Source: Vitrella brassicaformis (Eukaryota; Sar; Vitrellaceae). Taken from it: 64,000 nucleotides of DNA. The notes beneath the pieces were generated by a model, which worked only from the letters and a program-made list of their open reading frames with translations, did no database searches and was not told the origin of the DNA. The position numbers and the translations under genes were made by a program. Where the stretch lies: assembly GCA_001179505.1 (NCBI GenBank), contig CDMY01000511.1:20549-84548 (forward strand). The letters run 5' to 3'. Positions 34,401 through 44,803 of the stretch are shown piece after piece (the first letter of the stretch is position 1; each line of letters starts with the position of its first letter).

Positions 34401-36320
34401 CTGCTCTAGCCGACCCACCCACCCACTCACCTCATAGAATTCGATGCCCCGAGCCCTTCCGACCATTGCACCGGTGCCTTTGAATGAGTCTGCGCCGTTC
34501 CGCAGGTGCACCGTCCGCTGCTGCGTCTCCTCCGCAGATGGGTCGAGACACACGCGGCACTTGCGCATATCGTCGTCCTTGCCGACCCCGAGCCACACCC
34601 GCCCGCCGGCCAAGGCCACACGGCCCTTCACTGTCTCATCGTTGGTGGCCTTGACGGCGCCAGTGACACCGCCGTGGACTCCCGCGGCGACGACGAAGTG
34701 GTCGTGCTGTCTGTCGTCCTCAGGCGGCAGTGTGGTGGTGATGATGGGCTTATTGCCTTCCTTCATGGTCATCCTGTGAAGGGTGACCTTGCGGCCGGTC
34801 AGCTGGGGGCATGTGCTGTCCGTGCGGAGGGGGAGGGGGCCGTCAATGTGGCAGATGAGCCGCTCCGCGTTGTTCGTCTCGAGGACCATCAGGCGGCCTC
34901 GTGACGAACCACCGCCACCCAGGTGGTCCAGGAGGTCAGCATACGGCACAGCATGCTCCTCACCAACACAGCTCCTACACACGCACACACACACACACAC
35001 ACACACACGTGTTATGCTTCTGAGCGTGCCCTTCCCTTGTTGTTCGTTTCCGTACGTGTAGAGGTGGCGGATGTTGTATTTCTTGCCCAGGATGCAGCGG
35101 TAGGCTTGCTCGAAGATGCCATACATCTCACACGCATCAGCCAGCCCCCTCGGGTCGTCAGAGGAAGGTGGATATGCCGGGCCGGCGCCCTCGATCCCGC
35201 CGTCACCCGAGATCCGAATGCGCCGCGCCCAGTCGACCACCCTGCACATAGGAGAGAGAGAGAGAGAGAGAGACGGTCCCAGACAGCACCCGGTATGTCG
35301 TGTACTGAGTGGTGCTGTGGCTTGCGTGGCATGCACAGCACGCCACAGCTGACGTGCGTACTTCTGGAAGTGTAGGACCTGCTTCTGGAACTGCTCCACA
35401 GTCTCACCCGTTCCTCGCGAAACAGTCGTGCTAAACCTGTCACTGGCACAACACAACACAACACACACACACAGAGCCAACGATGGGTGAATTGCGACGC
35501 TTCCTTCCCTCCCTCTAACTGACTGACCGACCGGTCAAATCGGCCTCTGAGTCCCTCGAAATGTTCCAGCGTGGCATCGGTTGTGGACACCGCGCATGTG
35601 CCGGTGCTGCCGTCGGTGAAGGTCATGGTCTTGACCTCCCGCCCGCCCGTCCCGCCACATTCGGTCTTGATAAAGGGCCCCATCACGGTCTTGAAGTCAC
35701 GGAGGGCGTCACTGCTCTCGTCACCGGGCTGTGCGTTGACGGTCAGGTCGGGCGGTGCTGGGCTGCCCTGCGCCTGGGTGTCGGTGCTCATCGATGTGCG
35801 GGCGAGGAAACGGTGGCGATACTCAGAGAAGTCCCACGAGTCCAAGGCACCCGTGTCCACACCACGCAACAGCCCAGCCAACCTGTCAGCCAGAAGCACC
35901 CAGCAACAGACAGAAAGGTAGCTGTGAGTGACTAACTGCCCACGTGTGTGTGTGTGTGTGTGATGCACTCAACTCACCGGATGAAGTACTCTGGATCAGC
36001 GTCTTTGAACGGGATGCCTCTGTCATCGGTCAGCAGCCAGTCCTCAAAGCGAAGCAGCACTGTGATGGGCGTACCCTGCCACTCAGAACGAAGCAGTTCA
36101 GCTACCGGGAAGTCGATGACACGGCCGCCGACGTTGATCTTCATCATTTGACTGTTGCTGCCGCTGCTGGTGGTGGTGGCAGGGCTGCTCGTCATCGCGC
36201 TCTTCATCGTTGTTTCTGCGCCGCTCGCAACACAAGCAGACATGCAGCACAAGATGCAGTTGGCATTTTTCTTGCTGTGCTTCCTGCAGGTTTGGCTCAC
36301 TTGTACCGTAATGCGACGGG
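31020..36320 (-). repeat. Right arm of the inverted segmental duplication
   Basis: The reverse complement matches 10188-15925, including introns and the 3' flank. Similarity stops just past the shared CCGTAATGCGAC at about 36305-36316. The 48-bp promoter core of the left arm was not found upstream of this copy. The arms are separated by about 15 kb holding two unrelated genes and the N gap. Confidence 0.85.
31487..36207 (-). CDS. BTB(T1)-TLDc-TLDc-coiled-coil-RING protein, paralogue B (one frameshift)
   Basis: Sixteen exons: 36207-35978, 35882-35532, 35442-35362, 35241-35056, 34974-34431, 34363-34261, 34177-33562, 33475-33412, 33332-33266, 33168-33025, 32921-32715, 32651-32463, 32390-32214, 32145-31894, 31818-31683 and 31603-31487 (TAA). 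Domains: KCTD-type T1 (KINVGGRVIDFPVAELLRSE), a first TLDc-like domain ending GIEFYEV, a second one (RRDGWSYETMM ... LWLGYARYG), helical linkers, and a C3HC4 RING (LCCECF, VAFLPC, RHLSVCQQC, RVCPICRQE). All exon phases agree except exon 6, which is 103 nt against 104 in copy A (CCCCGTATTG against CCCCGATATTG at about 34336) and shifts frame to an early stop. If this is an assembly error, the protein is about 1154 residues. Inference: a ubiquitin ligase combining a Cul3-type adaptor fold with its own RING. It starts 239 bp from the divergent gene at 36447. Confidence 0.75.
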
Positions 36321-36446
36321 GATGATTCCAAGACCAGGAAGGAGATGGCTTCCAGCTCGCAATGATATCAACGGCTCGGACGAACGGCTGCGTGTTTGAT
36401 ACTTATACTGGACACGTGTGATAGACATCGCTATTGACGCTCAAGC
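36208..36446. promoter_or_regulatory. Divergent intergenic region between two TLDc-domain genes
   Basis: 239 bp separate the start codons. The edge of the inverted duplication falls inside (about 36320), so the duplicated gene kept only about 110 bp of ancestral upstream sequence and may share its neighbour's promoter. Confidence 0.4.
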
Positions 36447-39400
36447 ATGACTCGCAAGCGGCAGATCTGGCGGCCAGCCGGCCGGCAGCAAGGTACTGAA
36501 GCCATTGATGGTGCATTCTTTCGGCTGTTGCTGATGCATCTCATTTCCTGCAGGTGGCGCCCTCGCTGAAGCCGCTTCGTCGTCTGCTGATGGCGATTGT
36601 GCCGCTGATGGCGGTACGGAGGATAGCGAGGCTGCCGCGGCCGTTTTCAAGGTACATGATCACAAGCAGCAGCATCCAATGTGTTGTCCAGTCGTCCTTC
36701 TTTGGTTCGTTTGGGTGCTGCTGAACGACAGGCCATTCGGATGCAGGGCTGGTTCGGTATCTCTGTGGTACGTAAGAATGCAACGACAAACAAATGGCTC
36801 AAGCGGAGGTGGCAGATGCATTCATTCTTTTGTGTTTGCCGTCCGTGTGTGCGCAGCCTCGAGAGCTCCACGTCGACGTCTATGCATTCGTCAATCCCAT
36901 ATGGTGTCTGAAGCCGCCCCTGCCCTCCCCACTCAGCGGCGTCGTCCTGCAGCACCACACCGAGCTCGTCATCGACTACAGCATCACTCGGCAGCGGAGA
37001 TTCTGGAGCAGCATGGCGCCGCAGACGGCATACGAACTCGGCCAACAGATGATCAACCTCACATGTCTCGTCCATCGGATTCCGCGGACACCTGATGGGG
37101 CAGAGGGGACCGAAGATGGCTACTTGGGGCACGGTGCGTTTGCTTGGTGCCTTGGGGTCGTCATCGCACTCGTCGAGGGCCATGCGGCGGGACGGCAGGC
37201 GGCGCGCGACAAGGAGGGACCAGCCACCGGCATGCCCGAGGGCTCGCTCAAGTCACTGAGCTTCGAGCCGGTGGTGTGTCCCAACACCGGACGAGACGAG
37301 ATCAACCAGCTTAACAATACCAATGCCAACCCCCCGGCTGCCGCCCCTTCTCAAGCCATCAACCTGCCGGCACTCACCGAGGCCAGCGGGGTCCACATCG
37401 CCCACTCGGTCATCGATGGGCGGGGATGGGCCATGCCAGCGATCAAGTGTGTGTCTGCACCGTTGTCCGACGAGATAGCGCCCATCAGGCCATTCGTTGC
37501 CACGGCGAGGTCCCTCGTCAATCTGGATGGGGTCCTGCCGGCGCCATCACAGGTAGCCGAGTTGCTGGCGGCAATCCCAGTAGGGCAGCGGTGGAGGCAG
37601 GGGCCTCTGGCGAAGCTGCGGACGATCGGCTCCATCAAGCTCTACGAAGTCGAAGCGGGTGATCTCACAGACGGCCTTCGGGACCTCCAGGTGGGTGACA
37701 TAGAGAGAAACACAGGAGGCCAGAGATCACATTGACGCCTTCTTGGCTCTGTCGGGTGTGCTCTTCTTGCTTGCAGACGTGCTTGGTTGGTCGAGGCTGC
37801 TCGAAGTCTCTGGATCTCCTGTGCGTAGAGGTGCATCGCAACGACTGTCATTCGCTGATCCTCAACGACTACTCGACATTCAAGGCCCTCGCCTCACTGA
37901 TCGACGCGACCTGCTCGCCCTCGGGCACGGTCAGCATCTGCAGTCACCCCTTTGCCGACGAGGAGGTGCGAGACATCCCTCTCCCCCATCTGCTGGCCTA
38001 CACCCGGTTCGATTTCAGCAAGCTGCCTGCCTGCGGTCTTCCACTGCTCAATGCGCTGCTCCAGACATACGCTGTCTCCAGACATGCGCTGGTCTCAATG
38101 CGGCATGCGCTGGATGAAATTCTCCCCTCTGCCCGAGAATCAAGGCGCATGGCCCGATCTTCTCCCAATGCCGCTACGTCTGGACGGTCACGCAGGACCA
38201 AGTCGCCCTCCCCCAGAACGGCCCTATCGCTCACAGCATGCAGAGTGGGCTGGTGTTGCGAGGCAGTGGGACTGAGGGATACAGCATTTCCATCGAGTGT
38301 GCGGACGGATGGACCCCGCCACCCGATGCGGTCCCACCTGAGCCGCCCGAGATCGAGGCCTTCAGCCCGATCGGGCTCCTTGCGGTGACAGGTCTGACCG
38401 TCAAGAGCCGCATCGGGCTGGGAGTGGCCAACATGCTGCTGAGCAAGGGGGCGCAATGCGATCTCGGCAACGTGCAGCTGATGGACATGGCGCCTGCAGA
38501 CGTGCTGGACCTGCTCAAGGGCATTCGGGCGTCGCAGATGCCGAGCCAGGTGCAGCTCGCCTCCCTGACGCCCTCCTGGCAGCTGCCTGTGCCGCCCTTT
38601 CGACGGACGGCTGGGGAGAGTGCAGACACTCACTGCCAGAGGGGACATCGCCATCCGCCTGGCGGCACTCATGAGACCCCTCATGACCTCGCTGGACCAG
38701 CTCACCATGTCCGGCAGTGAGACAGAGGCGCGCCAGGTCCTCATCAGCAGAGGCTCAGGCGGCTCCCCTCGCCAGATCAACGGCCTGAGCCTGGGCTTTG
38801 TGTCTGAGGCTGGCCGTGAGCTCATCAAGGCTGAGGACGAGAGGGAGGGCATCACACTGGGCGATTACAAGGATGACCTGCCAAGCATCAAAAATCTAAT
38901 CATGCACCTAGACGGTAAGTGGCCAAGAGATGGAAAGAATGCGCTCCACGTCTCTGTGCCTCCGTGTCTCCATGTCTCGGTTGTTGCAGTGCCGTCTGCC
39001 GCTGTGGTTGATCCGGGGACCTTCATTCTGTCGAGCATCTGGTCGGCCCTCGAGGTAGAGTCCATCTCTCAGCTGGGGGTCGTCCTGCCCCAGCACCCCC
39101 ATCTGGATGCCCTCAAGGCAGCGATGCAGCGACGATTTGCTCCCCAGCGGATAGCCATCCAGCCCCAGCGGATAGCCATCCACGGCATGGACACAGAAGT
39201 GCGTTACGTCATGACGGCCGGTGCACATCAGATCTTCAGCTTCATTTACCTCTCGGGAGGGCGGATAGAGCTCTTCATGACCGCAGAGCACATCGCAGCG
39301 GTAAGAAAAGACACAAATCTGGGTAGATGCGCATGGAGGGAAGGAGGCACCCTGTTATTTCCTTGCAATGTGTCTGTGTTTATCCACCAGTTGCGCAAGG

Positions 39401-40259
39401 CGGCATTTGCCTACTCGTCGACTGGCTACCTCCCCTCCCTTCCACCCGATGCCACAGCCAAGGCGCTCGCCACCGACTTCACCGGCCGCGTGAATGCTGC
39501 TAGCCCCATGAGTGTGATCGATCCCCCCTATACGCCTCGACCGCTCAAGGCGCCACTCATGTCCGTCATGCAGCAGCGCGGCCTGGCGATGGAGCCCATG
39601 CTGCGGCTGCATGGCGGCAGGCCGTGTCTCACCAGCCCCTCGGTGATCGCCTCTGCCGCTCAGCTGATAGCCGTAGTGCAGAAGACGGGCAAGCGCATCA
39701 CAGGCCTCCAGCTGCTCTACAAGTAAGGAGCATTGGACAAATGTTCAGCCACCTGGCCCATGTGCTGTGTCTTGTTCTCCTCTCTTGGCATTGTTGCAGG
39801 GCCACTCAGCACGGGCATGAGTACACCGGCATGCTCGGTCGCGTGGGCGATGCGACTGGCCTGCTGTTCCTCGTCCGCGCCAATGGAGACATGGACGGCT
39901 GCTTCATTGACGAGAGTATCCAGCCGCCTTCGCCCATGGAGATACACAACGGCCCACGAATTTTTCATGACTATAACGCGGCCGTCCTCGTCTTCAAGGC
40001 ATCCGGCGCCTCCCCGCCCGCCTTCCAGTCGCCCTCGTTGATCAATCACTGCATCTCGGTCTCGCGAGCAGACAACGAGCAACGGCTGCCGCAAGCCAAG
40101 CTGAGGGTGGGCCGGTGCATCGGACGTCGACCCGTGTGGCTACTAGGGCTCTGGGCGCCCTGCCTTTGGGTTGGGCGCGGGGCCCGGTGGACGGGGGGGG
40201 GGCGCGACGATGGTGCAGCTGCATCCCAACATCCCACCGGTTCCGGGACACAACCTTGA
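36447..40259 (+). CDS. TLDc-like domain protein with two frame breaks, 8 exons
   Basis: Exons 36447-36492, 36554-36651, 36732-36767, 36857-37690, 37777-38914, 38990-39300, 39391-39722 and 39800-40259 have good GT-AG borders and matching phases. Exon 5 is read in one frame to about 38130, another from about 38150 to 38600 (YVWTVTQDQVALPQNG ... MPSQVQLASLTPSWQLPVPP) and the first again afterwards (LTARGDIAIRLAALM). That implies two compensating indels, real or from sequencing. The C-terminal part resembles the second TLDc of the BTB-RING family, with the same phase-2 intron after LLY: GLQLLYK|ATQHGHEYTGMLGR, GLLFLVRANGDMDGCFI. An earlier segment ends TIGSIKLYEVEAG, like the end of a TLDc domain. 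The last roughly 40 residues (WLLGLWAPCLW ...) run into unrelated sequence and may not be native. Function unknown; TLDc proteins elsewhere act in oxidative-stress resistance or V-ATPase binding. Confidence 0.65.
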
Positions 40260-40422
40260 TGTGTTCTTTGCTGATGAGATTGAGGTGTTCACAGTGGGCG
40301 GGGGCGGGGATATGTGTGTGTGGCCATCGCAGCAGAGGGAGGTGGTAGAGAGGCCCCCCCGGGTGTGCAACTATGAGGGTCTGGCTGCCTGGCTGGAGCA
40401 GTACCACCCACAACTCTGTTGA
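40210..40422 (+). pseudogene. Fragment of the G family fused behind the TLDc gene
   Basis: An open frame MVQLHPNIPPVPGH ... ending EVVERPPRVCNYEGLAAWLEQ shares EVVERPPRVCNYEGLA with VVEKPPRVCNFEGLAHLV of copies G1 and G2. It overlaps the 3' end of the preceding CDS in another frame and has no splice-linked start. It is probably a truncated copy carried in with the repeat that follows. Confidence 0.55.
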
Positions 40423-40810
40423 ATGTGAGCTGCTTACCTCAGTAAAAAGTGTTTGTCGATGTGATGCGGCGATCCAGCCAGGCAGCCAGGCAGCTAACCA
40501 TGAGCGCGCTGAGGCCATTTTTTCTTTTTTGTTTTCTCGTTCCTGATGGTGGTTTGAAACTCGACACACACGTTCCGCCACGTCACCTACCACACATCCG
40601 TCCCCAGCTAGCTGGATTCGTGTATTGATCCGTCCATGGCATGACCGGCTGGCTATGTGATGTGCGTCCGCTGCGTCTGCCTGCTGCCGCTCCATCCACT
40701 CTCTGTGTGTGTGGATGGATTCGTGAGTCTCATCAATGATACGATCCGATTGATGTGTGTCGTGATGGACAGTCATGATAACTCTTGATCAGTTCAAAAG
40801 GATCAATCCG
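40405..40810 (+). repeat. Dispersed intergenic/promoter repeat, copy 3 (core 40763-40810)
   Basis: Closely matches 9645-9998: CTCTGTTGAATGTGAGCTGC, GTGTTTGTCGATGTGATGCG, ATGACCGGCTGGCTATGTG and the 48-bp core GATGGACAGTCATGATAACT...GGATCAATCCG. It lies about 200 bp upstream of the G2 start at 41013, and the similarity with the G1 upstream region continues to the start codon. Confidence 0.75.
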
Positions 40811-41012
40811 TGTGCGACACGCGAAGCGCCGATGGTACCACGTGGACGAAGCGGCGAGAAAATGTTGGACGAGACGGGCAACTGAGACGGGGGCGGAAAA
40901 GAAAAGTCGCGCAGAACCTTTTGAAGATATCAGCTTTTCGTGAGCCCTTGCCAGACGGCAAACGATATCGCCCGTTTCCCCCCTTGGTGCACATTTGCTG
41001 CCCTCAGTCGTC

Positions 41013-43075
41013 ATGGGCGGCCGCCACAGCACTCCACGGCCACAGCAGCAGGTGGCCTTGACGTCAGAGGATCTTTATTTGGACGAGTCTGAAGTCGCCG
41101 CCGCGTCGCTGAAGGGCCTGGGCTTTGTGGACTGGGGAAAGCCGCAGGAAGGCCGCGAGGGCCGCCAGGAGGGAGATCGCGCGGGGATGACGAGGGAGAT
41201 CCCCACCGGCTGCCCCGAGGCTGACGTGGATGGCTGGTGCGTGGTGGGCGACGATGATAACATGTAAGCTTGCTTAAGTGGCCCCTGTTACTACTTGCAA
41301 TGGACACACACATATTGCACTCTGGCGCCTTCATTCATTCAGGCCCGCCACCGCCACCATCGACGTGCAGCCAGCCGGAGGCATCACCGCTCCCACGCCA
41401 GCAGCACCAAGTGTCGAGCCCATCACCTCACCCGAGACCGACACACAGCAGCCGCCCCACCCTGAGGTCCCCTCGGCTGACGAGCATGCCGCCGCCACAG
41501 AGGCGCCGCCAAGCGAAGAGCCGCAGGCCGGCCCATCCCAGCAGCAGAAGGAGAAGAAAAAAAGTGGTGAAGAAGCCGGAGCGGGTGTGCAATTTTGAGG
41601 GCCTGGCCCACCTCGTGGCCAAGTACAAGGATGTGCCTTACTAGCCGCCGGCACCGCCCCCCCTGCCGCCCGCCAGCACCTGGAGAGTGCTCCCGGCGTA
41701 CACCAAACGCAGGGGCAACGAGACGGTCATCACGTTCCACATCGTCCTGACGCCCGACGACAAGAGGGTGAGGCGTGTGGCCATCAAGACGGCCCTGACC
41801 GAGAGGGCGGCAGAGGACCTCAAGAGGGAGCAGGTGTACCGCTGGTACATCAACCGGGCCTGCAAGCAGGAGTGGCAGCGCGACGCCATCCAGCAGGCCT
41901 ACAAGGAGCAGTGGCCAGACCACTACAAGTACCCCCACGAGCGGACCGAGGAGGAGAACAAGCCAAGGAGTGATCCGGAGATCGCGCAGGTCAGAAATGG
42001 AAGGTCGCACAAGTCGTGTCTCACTCATGACTTTCCGTGCATATGTGTGTGTATACTTTGCAGCGGTCCATCCCTGCCTACTTTTTATATTTCGAAGAGC
42101 CTTTTTTGCGACTTCGATCCCCGCCCTCATACTTGCGGTGCACAAGATGGCGGTGCCCGGGGATGTATGGGAGGCCATAGTGGAGCTGGGTCAAGAGCAG
42201 AGAGAGGGTCTGCAACTGGCACCAAGTAAGTCATGCAGACAGACAAGGGCAGCTGAGCGGCAGGACATGTCGAACGAGACACCGATGGATGGATGGCCGC
42301 TTCTCGCTCTCTCTCCGTGTGTGTCAGCATTCTCCTGAGCGTCCATGCAGTCGCATCCATTAGCGCCGAGCCGCCCCTTCATCGATCTGTCGTCGCCCGC
42401 CCCTGCCCTCCGGTCCTCCGGATCGTCCCCCCCAGACAGCTCTCCCTCTTCCCTGCGGACCTTCACTCTGCAAGTGGGCCACATCTATTCTGCGGGCCAG
42501 ACAGAGGGCAGCTTCGAGCTTCAGGGGAAGGACACATCGACGCCTCCAGAGCTGCAGTTCATCAGGCGGCTCGTACAAGACCGCAAGAACGACAGACTCA
42601 CTTCTGGCGTCCAGGACAATCCGCACGCCAAGGAGTTCTTAGAGCGCATCACTCAATCCGACGAGGCCTTCCTGGACTTCCTGCAGAACGATCTGAAGTT
42701 CAGCGGCTTTGATTGCCGATCGGATCTCTGGACGGGGGCGATCGCTGCGGTCTCCTTTCTGTCTTCCAACCAAGCGGAAGGTGAGCCGCACAACATGCAC
42801 TTCTTTCGTATGTCTCCCTGCCGTACGTACGCAGAGTCGACGCCCGACGACAAGAGGGTGGGGATTATGGCCATCAAGACGGCCTTGACCCCGAGGGCGG
42901 CGGAGGACCTCAAGAGGGACAGGTGTACCAGTGGTACATCATCAACCGGGCCTGCAGGCACAAGTGGCGGATAGACGCCATCCAGAGGGCCTGCAAGGAG
43001 GCGCGGCCCAACCACTACAAGTTCCCCCACGAGCGGACCGAGGAGGAGAACAAGCCGTGTGGGGCGTGGCTGTAG
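41013..43075 (+). pseudogene. Multi-copy family of unknown function, broken copy G2
   Basis: Exon 1 (41013-41263) and exon 2 (from 41343: PATATIDVQPAGG ...) are in phase. Seven A residues after GAGAAG near 41560 shift the frame out of the VCNFEGLAHLVAKYKDVPY module, which itself ends at a TAG (41642-41644) where G1 has TAC. Downstream, intact-looking modules remain: ETVITFHIVLTPDDKRVRRV, IKTALTERAAEDLKREQ, RDAIQQAYKEQWPDHYKYPH (41687-42000), GDVWEAIVELGQEQREG (42150-42225), SSLRTFTLQVGHIYSAGQTE, DEAFLDFLQNDLKFSGFDCR (42440-42770), and a second truncated IKTALTPRAAEDLKRD...HERTEEENKP ending TAG 43073-43075. It shares its upstream region with G1. The repeating modules look mutually homologous. 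Function unknown. Confidence 0.6.
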
Positions 43076-44803
43076 GGTGGGGTGGTAGAGGGAAGGGTGT
43101 GAGGGTGGATGGATGGACGCGGAAGGCGGAGGGTCAGCGCAGGGGAGGAGAGGGAGGGCCTTCTCATCGCTGCTTACGTTTTATATTCGGTGGTGTTGTG
43201 GCAACGCAGACTGTGCAGGGTGAAGCGAGAAAGGTATTGTGTGTGGGCCAGGAGCTGCCCGTGTGTGTCTGTCACACGTTCGTGCTCCCCGTGACTCGTT
43301 TGAGGAGTCCTTGAATTTGCATATGTCTGCCGATGTCGGCTTCACTCGCGTGTTGATTGTCATGGTGTGGGAAGCTACACAGGGTGTTCACGACATGCTA
43401 AGAGTTCTTGCCGTGTGAGGCTGCACGGCAGAACTCTTGGCATGTCCCTCACACCCTGTGTAGCTTCCCACATCATTCGCCTATACATTCACAAGCCCAC
43501 GCAACCACCCACCCACCCACCCAGTTGCCACACATAGCCGACCGAATAATGGCCATCGACACGCGTACAGGTACTTCATACACACCCACATATACCCACG
43601 CCACGCCCGAACGAGATAAAAACGACCAGAGAGAAAGGAGTCAGGTCAGTGGTGTCGTCTCGACATTGACGGCGAAAGGCCGCTGCATCTCGTGCGTCCA
43701 ACGATGTGCGTGGAGAGAATCGTATTCAGGGATGAGTGTGTGACCCCACCCCTCAGCCAGAGCGAAAGAAAAGAGCAGCGCACAAGGCAGCCACCAGGAT
43801 GATAAAAACAGCAAGTGCTTGGTTAAACCGTTACTGCCGATCTGTCTGTCTGCATCGCACAAGAACGACAGGCTCACTGCATTCAAGTACTACTACAGTT
43901 CAAGTCACTGTAGCAGTTGAACGCCAGCCTTTCCTCCTTGTGTGCTTGCGAGACACACCGATCGCGTCCACGAGAGGAAAAATATCCCTTCCCCGCTGTC
44001 TGCGGCGCTTCAGCCACAGCGTACGTAATCGACCTGCCTGCCTGACTTCACTTGCTTCACTCGCGCACAAACGAACGAACCGACGCTTTCACGCACGCCC
44101 CTACTAGAAAGCACACACATGTTGATTGACACATGTCTGTCTGTCTGTCCATGTCATGTGCCGTGCCATGTGTGTGCAAACGACGACTTGACATGCACAC
44201 ATGGAGCGCGCCCCTCTCTTCCTCATGGAAGGAATGGTTGCATGAAAAAAGTGGGTGTTTCGATCCTCGAAATCGAAAGAGGGACTCACAAACACACGTA
44301 CGCACACCAACACCAGCACACGTAAGCAGCAGCAAGTAACACACGAATACCAATATTCCGTCAGTCATTCACACACTCAGTTGAGCCCCGCCCGCCGGAT
44401 ACAGTGGGACCGATCCCCCTCGCCGCACCGTCTGACAGAACAGAGCAGCACAACAGCACAGCACAGCAAGTGGTCGACGTCCCTCTGTGTTGCGTATTCG
44501 GTGTGTGTGAAGTGACGTACCCTGTGTTGGCTCTGATGAGCATGTTGGCCTTGTTGAGGTCAATCGTCTTGGCTGCACACCACACACAACCAACAGGACA
44601 TTCGCACGTTCTTTATCCTGTGCTTCCTCCATCCATCCTCGCGCACCCATTCTTCCGAGCCCGTGGTGGCCGAATGCGACATCCATGCGGTCAGAGCTAC
44701 CGTCCCAGCGGCTGTAGACACACACAGGCAAAAAGGCAATGAACCGATGCACCTCATCTCATCTCATCTCATCAGCCGCCCGATATGCATCCCATTTGAC
44801 TCA
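43076..44803. other. Non-coding interval with a long hairpin; possible stray exon
   Basis: No complete gene seen. It holds the hairpin at 43366-43472 and several short repeats. On the minus strand around 44570-44525 an exon-like piece (KTIDLNKANMLIRANTG) lies between an acceptor (GTGTGCAG) and a donor (GTACGTCAC). It does not join in frame to the gene upstream, so its status is open. Confidence 0.4.
43366..43472. repeat. Long imperfect hairpin (about 50-nt arms, 8-nt loop)
   Basis: The arm TGTGGGAAGCTACACAGGGT ... AGAGTTCTTGCCGTG (43366-43415) is nearly the reverse complement of CACGGCAGAACTCTTGGCAT ... CCTGTGTAGCTTCCCACA (43424-43472), with loop TGAGGCTG. Mismatches are few and scattered. 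The structure could be a small-RNA precursor, a foldback element or a transcribed 3' structure. Confidence 0.85.

Noticed and set aside
37952-38275. Alternative third frame (MKFSPLPENQGAW) as the bridge in the TLDc gene
   Set aside because: It does not link to the coding frame that follows from about 38150, which has a more protein-like composition.
4186-41644. Stop-codon reassignment: three in-frame TAGs (4186, 11956, 41642) in recognisable coding sequence
   Set aside because: TAG ends several well-supported genes (9621-9623, 47162-47164, 50663-50661, 59819-59817), and the three sites replace different residues (Trp, Gln, Tyr). Independent decay or sequence error is simpler.
44525-44572. 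Exon-like segment KTIDLNKANMLIRANTG as the last exon of the 44804-46106 gene
   Set aside because: Joining it through the GTGAGT after 44804 gives an immediate stop. No other in-frame junction was found.
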